Positions 1 to 5,597 of a stretch of DNA of 6,491 nt are shown here, in pieces. Origin of the DNA: an uncultured bacterium (GTDB lineage Bacteria > Bacteroidota > Bacteroidia > Chitinophagales > CAIODY01); assembly GCA_903871715.1 (NCBI GenBank), contig CAIQHW010000537.1:1-6491 (forward strand), given 5' to 3'. The first letter of the stretch is position 1. Each line of letters opens with the position of its first letter. The notes under the pieces were generated by a model, which was given only the letters and a program-made list of their open reading frames with translations, had not been told where the DNA came from and did not search any database. Position numbers and translations under genes: made by a program.

Positions 1-1
1 A

Positions 2-43
2 ATTTCTGTTTTAGAAAAACAAATTCCTAAAGCTTTTCAATAG
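2..43 (+). CDS. possible C-terminal tail of an upstream gene (partial)
   Basis: One + strand frame is open from the left edge to a TAG at 41-43 and reads ISVLEKQIPKAFQ. The other two + frames hit stops within the first 30 bases. Thirteen codons are too few to identify a family, and an open frame this short could be chance. Its end lies just before the -7 element of pheS, a natural place for an upstream gene to stop. The left-hand sequence would decide it. Confidence 0.25.
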   Translation: MSVLEKQIPKAFQ

Positions 44-54
44 TCATTATCTTT

Positions 55-62
55 TATCTTTG
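55..62 (+). promoter_or_regulatory. -7 promoter element of pheS
   Basis: TATCTTTG matches the Bacteroidota primary-sigma -7 consensus TAnnTTTG at every fixed position. Ten bases separate its G from the pheS ATG, so transcription should start about 4-6 nt before the ATG and leave almost no 5' UTR. The -33 region has only a weak TTTTC (34-38) instead of TTTG. With so short a leader there is no room for a T-box or attenuator of the kind that controls some pheS genes elsewhere. Confidence 0.6.
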
Positions 63-72
63 CCTTCTAATT

Positions 73-1095
73 ATGCAAGCACAAAAAGAAATAATCGAAA
101 AATTAAAAAGCGAAGTATTTGAATTTAGAGCCAATTCAAGTGAAGAGTTGGAAAAATTTCGCATTCGCTTTCTGGGCGCAAAAAACATTTTGAAAGATTT
201 ATACGGCGAAATAAAAAACATTCCGAACGAACACAAAAAAGATTTCGGTGTGTTGATGAACGACTTGAAACAGTTGGCAGAAGCCAAGTTTGAAGAATTC
301 AAAACTTTGAAAGAAGAAAAATCATCAGCGCAAACAAAACCAGATTTGAGTTTGCCTGTTGAGAATTTTGAAGGAAGTCGTCATCCAATTTCAATTGTTC
401 AAAATAAAATTATCGACATTTTTGGTGAGATTGGTTTTGATGTTTCGGAGGCACAAGAAATTGAAGATGATTGGCATAATTTCTCCGCATTGAATTTACC
501 AGCCGACCATCCTGCACGTGATATGCAGGATACATTTTTCGTCAATCAAAATCCAGATTGGATGTTGCGTACACATACCAGCAGCGTACAGGTTCGCTTG
601 ATGGAACATACACAACCACCAATTCGCAGCATCATGCCAGGCAGAGTTTATAGAAATGAAACCATTTCAGCTCGTGCCCATTGCTACTTTCATCAAGTGG
701 AAGGATTATACATTGCCGAAAAAGTTTCGTTTGTTGATTTGAAACAAACGCTTTATTATTTCGTGAAAAGATTTTTTGGCGACCATGTAAAAGTACGTTT
801 TCGCCCAAGCTATTTTCCATTCACCGAGCCTTCTGCCGAAATGGATATTGATTGTCAAATCTGCGGTGGAAGCGGTTGCAGCGTTTGCAAACAAAGTGGC
901 TGGGTAGAAATTTTAGGTTGTGGAATGGTGCATCCAAATGTATTGACCAATTGCAAAATTGATGCTGAAAAATATTCGGGCTTTGCTTTTGGAATGGGAA
1001 TAGAACGCTTGACGATGCTGAAATATCAAATCAACGATTTGCGATTATTCAGCGAAAATGATGTAAGATTTTTGAGGCAATTTAGTGGAGCGTAA
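73..1095 (+). CDS. pheS: phenylalanine--tRNA ligase alpha subunit
   Basis: Catalytic subunit of the alpha2-beta2 cytoplasmic enzyme that charges tRNA-Phe with phenylalanine using ATP. The 340 residues match the usual PheS length. Residues 1-88 are charged and helical, as in the tRNA-binding N-terminal coiled coil. The class II synthetase core follows: HPARDMQDTFF (146-156), RTHTSSVQVR (166-175), motif 2 with GRVYRNE (190-196) and FHQVEG (206-211), GCGMVHPNVL (282-291), and motif 3 GFAFGMGIERLTMLKY (303-318). A C-x2-C-x4-C-x2-C cluster at C261, C264, C269 and C272 precedes the GCGMVHPN segment and could bind zinc. The beta-subunit gene pheT is not adjacent. The ATG at 73 suits the -7 element just upstream and the family's N-terminus. 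The gene is intact, and a 36-bp gap follows before the next gene on the same strand. Confidence 0.97.
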   Translation: MQAQKEIIEKLKSEVFEFRANSSEELEKFRIRFLGAKNILKDLYGEIKNIPNEHKKDFGVLMNDLKQLAEAKFEEFKTLKEEKSSAQTKPDLSLPVENFEGSRHPISIVQNKIIDIFGEIGFDVSEAQEIEDDWHNFSALNLPADHPARDMQDTFFVNQNPDWMLRTHTSSVQVRLMEHTQPPIRSIMPGRVYRNETISARAHCYFHQVEGLYIAEKVSFVDLKQTLYYFVKRFFGDHVKVRFRPSYFPFTEPSAEMDIDCQICGGSGCSVCKQSGWVEILGCGMVHPNVLTNCKIDAEKYSGFAFGMGIERLTMLKYQINDLRLFSENDVRFLRQFSGA

Positions 1096-1131
1096 ATTAA
1101 AACCATTTTCATTTTTCCTGTCAATTATTGT

Positions 1132-2070
1132 ATGAAAAAGCATCTCTTAATTTCCAAAAAAATATTTTTTGCGGCGTCTGCTACAATTTTAGTGTTTGTT
1201 GGTACCGTGGTTTCAGCATTTGTGAATCGTGTGCCAGTGTTGATTTTTCAACCATCTACTGCCATAGAAGATTCGATAAATTATTTGCAAATTCACCCTC
1301 CTATTTTTCCAAAACAAATTTCCTTTGCCGATGAAAATGTGCCACTTGCTTTGCCCGACATCCGAGAAAGATTCGATAAAGAATTAATCATCAACACTTA
1401 TTTGCAAGGCTCATCAATGTTGAACATGAAACAAACCACACGTTGGTTTCCACAAATAGAATCTATCTTAAAACAAAATGGTGTGCCACCCGATTTTAAA
1501 TATTTATGCATGGCTGAAAGTGGTTTGCAGCAAGTGGTTTCACGAGCTGGGGCTGCTGGCTTTTGGCAATTTATGGAAGAAACTGGCAGAAAATATGGCT
1601 TGGAAATTAACGAAGAAATTGATGAGCGATATAACGTGGAAAAAGCCACCCAAGCGGCTTGCAGCTATTTAACCAATTCAAAAAATGAATTAGGAAATTG
1701 GACATTAGCAGCAGCTGCCTACAATTGCGGAATCGCGGGTGCTGAAAAATTTATGGAGCAACAACATCAAAACAACTACTACGATTTGTTGTTGCCCGAT
1801 GAAACGATGCGCTATGTTTTTAGAATTTTAGCCATCAAAGAAATTTATAGCCACCCGATGCGCTATGGATTTAATTTAACTGAAAATGATTTTTATCCAC
1901 CTTATCAATTTCGGGTGATTTCGGTTTCGAATTCCATTCCTGATTTGGCACAATTTGCCATAGAAAATGGAACAAACTATAAAATGCTAAAAATGCTGAA
2001 CCCTTGGCTGCGTAAGCCGTTCTTGAAAAACATGAAGCACAAAACTTACGATATTAAATTGCCGCTTTAA
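1132..2070 (+). CDS. MltD-like membrane-anchored lytic transglycosylase
   Basis: Probably cleaves the MurNAc-GlcNAc bond of peptidoglycan in the periplasm, forming 1,6-anhydro ends, for wall remodelling. The 312-residue protein begins with a basic stretch and one hydrophobic segment (about 10-31) with no lipobox Cys, so a signal anchor is likely. The SLT goose-lysozyme-like domain spans about 105-245. It shows the catalytic Glu in MAESGL (E129), then SRAGAAGFWQFM (137-148) and AAAAYNCG (193-200), the standard family-1 signatures. Residues about 258-312 (RVISVSNSIPDLAQFA, then LNPWLR) look like one degenerate LysM-type or linker segment, so this is shorter than MltD proteins with several clear LysM repeats. 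The exact subfamily is inferred. No -7 element or terminator is visible in the 36 bp after pheS, so co-transcription with pheS is possible. Confidence 0.9.
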   Translation: MKKHLLISKKIFFAASATILVFVGTVVSAFVNRVPVLIFQPSTAIEDSINYLQIHPPIFPKQISFADENVPLALPDIRERFDKELIINTYLQGSSMLNMKQTTRWFPQIESILKQNGVPPDFKYLCMAESGLQQVVSRAGAAGFWQFMEETGRKYGLEINEEIDERYNVEKATQAACSYLTNSKNELGNWTLAAAAYNCGIAGAEKFMEQQHQNNYYDLLLPDETMRYVFRILAIKEIYSHPMRYGFNLTENDFYPPYQFRVISVSNSIPDLAQFAIENGTNYKMLKMLNPWLRKPFLKNMKHKTYDIKLPL

Positions 2071-2111
2071 TTTTGAATGGTAAGAAATATTCTGTTTCAC
2101 AAATAATTCAC

Positions 2112-2119
2112 CAACTTTG
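2112..2119 (+). promoter_or_regulatory. possible -7 element of the secreted-protein gene
   Basis: CAACTTTG differs from TAnnTTTG only at the first base and would place the transcription start about 22 nt before the ATG at 2147. No good TTTG lies at the -33 distance; TTTC at 2095-2098 is slightly too close. The element forms the left arm of the inverted repeat at 2113-2131. Confidence 0.3.
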
Positions 2120-2131
2120 CTGTTCAAAGTT
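2113..2131 (+). repeat. perfect 7-bp inverted repeat upstream of the secreted-protein gene
   Basis: AACTTTG and CAAAGTT are separated by CTGTT. As RNA this is a small hairpin, followed nine bases later by TTTTT (2141-2145). It could act as a weak end signal for the transglycosylase gene, or as an operator, because it covers the -7-like element. The stem is short and mostly A/T, so a chance origin is not excluded. Confidence 0.35.
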
Positions 2132-2146
2132 TCAATCAAATTTTTC

Positions 2147-3148
2147 ATGAAAAAAATATTTTTCTGTTTCATTTTATTCATCAGTACTTTTTTTTCTTTT
2201 GCACAAAAATCTGCCAAAAAAGAAAAAGTAACTTTCACAGTTCATATGCGAAATGGGGATTTGATTTCAGGCACATCATCGATTAGAACGTTGATTGTGA
2301 GTACATCCTACGGTCCTCTGGCATTTCCTATCAGCAGCATAAACAATGTGAAAATCGGAATTTATAATCCCGAAATGGATAAAGAATCGGTTACAAAATT
2401 GATTGACAAATTATACAACTTAAAACCCGAAATTCAAAAAGCTGCCTTTGAAAGTCTGGTGCAGCAAGAGCCTGGCGCAATTTCGGCGATTAAGGAATAC
2501 ATGAACCAAGATAGTTATACACCAGCACCAAGCGAAGAATATAGTGTGGAAGCGGCTTTGCAGCAATTAATTACTTATTACAACATTGATGAAAAAGTGC
2601 CAATGGATGATGTGGTAAAATTTGATGACAATTATTCCATAGAAGGTGTGTGCAATTTTTCAGGAAATATTCAGTTAGAAACTGAATATGGCAATATTGA
2701 TTTACAACGCAAAAACATTGTGAGCATTGATGTAGCAAGCGAAATGCCTGATGAAGGTTCGGCAAAAACATTTATTTTGAATGCCAACAAAAATATTTCG
2801 GGCAATGCCGACGGCGGTTATTTAAACACGGGCATAAATGTAAAAGCTGGAAAAACAATTGTGATTTCAGCCAACGGAAAAGTAGTGCTATCAAGCCTTT
2901 CCAACAATTCGTATGCGCCTGATGGTGGTGTAAACGGCGCACCAGCACCTAGCGATGGCGGCACCAATGCGCCCACTTACGGTAATGTAGTTTTTAAAAT
3001 TGGCGAAACTGGTCAACAGACTAAAGCTGGTAGTAATTTTCGAGGCAAGGTAGCTACTTCGGGCATTTTATATTTAGCCATTTATGAAACAGTTTTTAAT
3101 GCTTCCAATTCAGGCTCTTATAAAGTGAAAGTAAGAGTGATGGATTGA
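2147..3148 (+). CDS. secreted protein of unknown role: two beta modules, helical segment, LecA-like C-terminal domain
   Basis: No named gene is recognised. The ATG at 2147 is chosen over an in-frame TTG at 2117 because it gives a classical signal peptide: MKK, a Phe-rich hydrophobic core, and likely cleavage after FSFA near residue 19. The mature part of the 333-residue product has four sections. Residues 28-72 form a beta module (RNGDLISG, then TSYGPLAFPISSINNVKI). Residues 77-150 are helical with a HEAT-like look (PEIQKAAFESLVQQEPGAI). Residues 154-197 resemble the first module (DDNYSIEG, then TEYGNIDLQRKNIVSI). The C-terminal domain, about 205-333, shows VKAGKTIVISANGKVV, APDGG, VVFKIGETG, SGILYLAIYE and NSGSYKVKV in the order of LecA/PA-IL-type beta-sandwich domains. 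No lipobox or sorting tail is seen, so a periplasmic or outer-surface location is inferred. The LecA assignment rests on motif order only; sugar binding is not shown. Confidence 0.85.
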   Translation: MKKIFFCFILFISTFFSFAQKSAKKEKVTFTVHMRNGDLISGTSSIRTLIVSTSYGPLAFPISSINNVKIGIYNPEMDKESVTKLIDKLYNLKPEIQKAAFESLVQQEPGAISAIKEYMNQDSYTPAPSEEYSVEAALQQLITYYNIDEKVPMDDVVKFDDNYSIEGVCNFSGNIQLETEYGNIDLQRKNIVSIDVASEMPDEGSAKTFILNANKNISGNADGGYLNTGINVKAGKTIVISANGKVVLSSLSNNSYAPDGGVNGAPAPSDGGTNAPTYGNVVFKIGETGQQTKAGSNFRGKVATSGILYLAIYETVFNASNSGSYKVKVRVMD

Positions 3149-3157
3149 TGCATCAAT
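3144..3157. repeat. 14-bp perfect palindrome over the stop codon
   Basis: ATTGATGCATCAAT equals its own reverse complement and includes the TGA stop (3146-3148) of the secreted-protein gene. It could be a binding site for a dimeric protein. A palindrome of this size is also expected about once by chance in a few tens of kb of A/T-rich DNA. Confidence 0.3.
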
Positions 3158-3181
3158 TTCAAATAGCAGGTTTGAAATTGA
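3153..3181 (+). repeat. 11-bp hairpin in the 3' region of the secreted-protein mRNA
   Basis: TCAATTTCAAA (3153-3163) and TTTGAAATTGA (3171-3181) are perfect inverted arms around the 7-nt loop TAGCAGG. No T tract follows on either strand, so this is not a standard intrinsic terminator. It may protect the mRNA 3' end or help stop transcription just after the stop codon at 3148. It shares five bases with the palindrome at 3144-3157, so the two structures compete. Confidence 0.5.
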
Positions 3182-3266
3182 AAATACTTCTGTTGATTCA
3201 GTCAATACGATTTTTCACGTAAAAATTTACAGACTCACACTTACTCTGAAAGCCTTATTGATGCTG

Positions 3267-3274
3267 TATTTTTG
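3267..3274 (+). promoter_or_regulatory. -7 promoter element of the candidate small RNA
   Basis: TATTTTTG fits TAnnTTTG at every fixed position. It lies in a gene-free stretch and points towards two hairpins and a terminator, so transcription would start near 3278-3281. No clear TTTG is found at the -33 distance; TTATTG (3255-3260) is too close. This weakens the call. Confidence 0.45.
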
Positions 3275-3278
3275 TATC

Positions 3279-3345
3279 GAGGTTATAATTTAAAAGGAAA
3301 CTTTTAGAGTCCGTTGGTTAGTGGTTGACCAGCGGATTTTTTTAT
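3279..3345 (+). ncRNA. candidate small RNA of about 65 nt
   Basis: Inferred from three signals in the right order: a perfect -7 element just upstream, a first hairpin, and an intrinsic terminator. The first hairpin has arms TTTAAAAG (3289-3296) and CTTTTAGA (3301-3308), eight pairs including one G-U, closed by a GAAA tetraloop of the stable GNRA type. One base later the terminator stem begins. The region has no ATG and no convincing reading frame. Its 3' end meets the stop codon of the convergent TlpA-like gene, overlapping it by only a few bases, so it is not a large antisense RNA. I cannot assign it to a known family; Flavo-1 and other Bacteroidota RNA families would have to be tested. It could instead be only the end of a long 3' UTR of the secreted-protein gene. 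Confidence 0.45.
3310..3343 (+). terminator. strong rho-independent terminator
   Basis: TCCGTTGGT (3310-3318) pairs with ACCAGCGGA (3328-3336) over nine pairs including one G-U, around a 9-nt loop, followed directly by seven T (3337-3343) and then ATTTT. On the opposite strand the hairpin has no T tract after it, so it works for + strand transcripts: the candidate small RNA and any read-through from the secreted-protein gene. The T tract touches the stop codon of the convergent TlpA-like gene. Confidence 0.85.
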
Positions 3346-3884
3346 TTTAAATTGTCATCCAACAATTTTACAATTTCGTCGGGATGAACATTTGCACCAA
3401 TAATTACACCATTACCATCAATTAAAAACCCATGAGGAATGGAATTAACACCGTAAGCCCTTGCCGCTGCGCTATTCCAGCCACCCAAATCGCTTACATG
3501 ATATGGCCAAACCAAGCCATCATTTTTTATTGCTGCTATCCATTTAGCTTTATCTTGATCTAATGAAACGCTGAAAACTTCAAAGCCTTTACCATTTTTA
3601 AAATTCTTGTTGTGGTATTTATTGTAAATCTGAACTATGTAAGGATTGGTCATTCTGCATGGTCCACACCAACTTGCCCAAAAATCTACCAGCACCATTT
3701 TCCCTTTTAATTCACTTAAAGCCATCACTTTATCCTCAGGGTTTTTATAAATTAAGTTTGGTGCTTTTTCACCATTAATGGGTGAGGTAAACAACACTAA
3801 GTTTTTTTTGTTGAAGGCTGAAAGGTGCAACAAAAAAGCAGTTGAAGCTAATAATGCAACTACAAGAAAGATTTTTTTATTCAT
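3342..3884 (-). CDS. TlpA-like envelope thioredoxin-fold protein
   Basis: Thiol-disulfide oxidoreductase of the TlpA/ResA type, facing the periplasm, where such proteins usually reduce disulfides for cytochrome c maturation or in stress response. The 180 residues begin with MNKK and a hydrophobic segment (about 5-22). No lipobox Cys is present, so this is a signal anchor or a cleaved signal. The redoxin domain starts near GEKAPN (38-43). FWASWCGPCR (68-77) carries the active-site C73-x-x-C76, and the cis-Pro loop is SIPHGFLID (P150), close to the common Bacteroidota form. All thioredoxin-fold landmarks are present. The client is unknown and no partner gene adjoins it. It lies 94 bp after trmD, with no hairpin terminator between them, and has a weak -7-like element of its own. 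Confidence 0.9.
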   Translation of the reverse strand: MNKKIFLVVALLASTAFLLHLSAFNKKNLVLFTSPINGEKAPNLIYKNPEDKVMALSELKGKMVLVDFWASWCGPCRMTNPYIVQIYNKYHNKNFKNGKGFEVFSVSLDQDKAKWIAAIKNDGLVWPYHVSDLGGWNSAAARAYGVNSIPHGFLIDGNGVIIGANVHPDEIVKLLDDNLK

Positions 3885-3917
3885 GCTTAATTTATTTTTG
3901 AATTTTTACTTACGGTG

Positions 3918-3925
3918 TAAAACTA
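3918..3925 (-). promoter_or_regulatory. possible -7 element of the TlpA-like gene
   Basis: On the minus strand this reads TAGTTTTA, one base off TAnnTTTG, and would give a leader of about 28 nt rich in A before the ATG at 3884. TTTC about 21 nt upstream (3950-3947) is a possible poor -33. Read-through from trmD is an alternative source of transcription. Confidence 0.3.
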
Positions 3926-3978
3926 AAAAAAGATTTGCCATTTACAGAAACATTAATTGTGCCAAAAAATTTGAAAAA

Positions 3979-4653
3979 TCATTGCAACAAATCTGGTCTT
4001 CGCTCCTCCGTTCGTTTCAGCGATTGCTCCTCTTTCCATTGTTGAATAATTTTTGGATTGCCCGAAAGTAGCTCTGCTGGAACTTTCCAGCCGTTATAAT
4101 CTGCCGGTCTTGTATAAACTGGGTGCGATAATAAATCATCCTGAAACGAATCCATCAAAGCCGAACTTTCATCATTCAACACACCAGGAATTAATCTGCC
4201 AATAGCATCAACCACTACAGCAGCAGCCAGTTCGCCGCCGCTCAACACATAATCGCCAATCGAAATTTCCATGGTTACAAAATGTTGGCGAAGCCTTTCA
4301 TCAATGCCTTTATAATGCCCACAAAGCACAATCAAATTTTCTTTCAGCGACAGTTGATTCGCCATTTTTTGGTTAAAAGTATTTCCATCAGGCGTTAAAA
4401 AAATTACCTCATCATAATTTCGTTGCGCCTTCAAATCGTTGATACAAGCGGCTATCGGCTCAATCATCATCACCATTCCAGCTTCACCACCAAACGCATA
4501 ATCATCCACTTGTTTATAATTTCCCAAGCCATAATTGCGCAAATTAATCACATTCACTTGCAGCAAACCCTTATCAGCCGCACGTTTCATAATAGAATGT
4601 TGAAACGGCGATTGCAATAAATCGGGCACTACAGTTATGATATCAATTTGCAT
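3979..4653 (-). CDS. trmD: tRNA (guanine-N1)-methyltransferase
   Basis: Methylates N1 of G37, next to the anticodon, in tRNAs reading CNN codons and some others, using S-adenosylmethionine; this prevents +1 frameshifting. The ATG at 4653 gives the family start MQIDIITVVPDLL; an in-frame TTG at 4686 lies inside ribF and is rejected. The 224 residues are near the usual length. The knotted SPOUT core shows YAFGGEAGMVM (52-62), LCGHYKGIDER (110-120) and SIGDYVLSGGELAA (131-144). Next come IPGVL (155-159) and MDSF, whose D168 matches the catalytic Asp. The C-terminal tRNA-binding part includes HPVYTRP, VPAELLSGNP and RRPDLL. Its first 11 bp overlap the end of ribF, which suggests translational coupling. 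No key residue is missing. Confidence 0.96.
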   Translation of the reverse strand: MQIDIITVVPDLLQSPFQHSIMKRAADKGLLQVNVINLRNYGLGNYKQVDDYAFGGEAGMVMMIEPIAACINDLKAQRNYDEVIFLTPDGNTFNQKMANQLSLKENLIVLCGHYKGIDERLRQHFVTMEISIGDYVLSGGELAAAVVVDAIGRLIPGVLNDESSALMDSFQDDLLSHPVYTRPADYNGWKVPAELLSGNPKIIQQWKEEQSLKRTEERRPDLLQ

Positions 4654-5590
4654 GGTGCAATTTTTTTTGAAAAAAATTATTTGCAAAAGCCTTATCCATC
4701 AATAATTGCTTTTTCAAATCATCTAATCCACCAAATTTTTTTTCGGCTCGAATGCGCTGATGAAAAAATATTTGCACCATTTGTCCATAAATATTTTTAT
4801 CAAACTCAAACACATTTACCTCAATTGTTCGATGTGTCCCATCCACAGTTGGGCGATTGCCAATATTCATCATGCCTTGATGCAATTCGCCACCAACAAG
4901 CATTTGCACCACATACACACCATCCACAGGAATTAATTTTTCGCTCATCAACGGTTCAATGTTTGCTGTTGGAAAACTAATTGTGCGACCCAATTTTTTC
5001 CCTTCCACCACTTTTCCCATCAACAAATATTCGTACCCCAACAATTTATTTGCTGCCGCCACATTTCCATTTTGCAATTCGTTTCTAATCGAAGTGGAGC
5101 TGATAGTTATTTCATCTTCCATCTGTTTTTCCAACTCAATCACATCAAATCCAAATTGTTCACCAGCCTGCAAAAGTATAGCCACATTGCCTTTGCGGTT
5201 GTTACCAAAATGATGATTAAAGCCCACCACAATTTTTTTAGGGTGAAATTTCCCAACCAAAAATTTCTCTACATAATCATCCGCCGATTGTTTTGAAAAA
5301 TTTTCGGTAAACGGAATCACCACCAAATGAGCAATATTGCTACGTTTCAGCAATTCAATTTTTTCTTCGGGGGTGCTTAATAATTTCAAATCGCTTTGAT
5401 TGCTTTGCAACACATGCTTCGGATGTGGATGAAAAGTAATCAACACACTTTCGCCATCCACCGCTACAGCTAAGGCATTCAGCCTGTTTAATATTTTTTG
5501 ATGCGCCGCATGCACGCCATCAAAAGTGCCAATGGTGATAACCGCATTTTTAAATTTTGGTAAGTTTTCTAATCCGAAATGAACCTGCAT
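4643..5590 (-). CDS. ribF: bifunctional riboflavin kinase / FAD synthetase
   Basis: Makes FMN from riboflavin and ATP, then FAD from FMN and ATP, in the cytoplasm. The ATG at 5590 is chosen because the protein then starts in the family manner, with VITIGTFDGVH at 17-27; in-frame sequence upstream lies in the rluE-like gene. Length is 315, normal for bacterial RibF. The adenylyltransferase domain (about 1-185) has GTFDGVHAAH (21-30), FHPHPK (53-58), VGFNHHFGNNRKGN (122-135) and ISSTSIR (163-169). The kinase domain (about 186-310) has GRTISFPTANI (201-211), NIGNRPTV (242-249), the likely catalytic Glu in IEVNVFEF (E257), and YGQ. One oddity is that the HxGH nucleotide-binding motif reads HAAH. 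Seven bases separate this gene from the rluE-like gene and its end overlaps trmD by 11 bp. It probably has an extra internal promoter. Confidence 0.96.
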   Translation of the reverse strand: MQVHFGLENLPKFKNAVITIGTFDGVHAAHQKILNRLNALAVAVDGESVLITFHPHPKHVLQSNQSDLKLLSTPEEKIELLKRSNIAHLVVIPFTENFSKQSADDYVEKFLVGKFHPKKIVVGFNHHFGNNRKGNVAILLQAGEQFGFDVIELEKQMEDEITISSTSIRNELQNGNVAAANKLLGYEYLLMGKVVEGKKLGRTISFPTANIEPLMSEKLIPVDGVYVVQMLVGGELHQGMMNIGNRPTVDGTHRTIEVNVFEFDKNIYGQMVQIFFHQRIRAEKKFGGLDDLKKQLLMDKAFANNFFQKKLHHAN

Positions 5591-5597
5591 AATTGAA

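Noticed and set aside
1128..1334. Second reading frame overlapping the start of the transglycosylase gene, and similar antisense frames throughout
   Set aside because: These lie within clearly coding genes, show no recognisable motifs, and have no start context of their own.
2117..2146. In-frame TTG start ten codons upstream of the secreted-protein ATG
   Set aside because: The added residues would come before a perfect signal peptide that begins at the ATG at 2147, and the TTG lies within the promoter-like element.
3210..3226. Hairpin ATTTTT-CACGT-AAAAAT between the secreted-protein gene and the small RNA
   Set aside because: The stem is purely A/T, six pairs, with no tract after it, so it is within chance for this composition.
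3308..3336. tRNA-like D-arm text (GGTTAGTGGTT) in the intergenic region
   Set aside because: No anticodon arm, T-arm or acceptor stem follows. The sequence forms the terminator stem and runs straight into seven T.
3925..3978. Terminator after trmD using the minus-strand T7 run (3931-3925)
   Set aside because: No stem with pairing arms could be found directly before the T run.
4654..4686. TTG start giving a longer TrmD
   Set aside because: The TrmD family begins at MQIDI, and the extra codons lie wholly within the ribF coding region.
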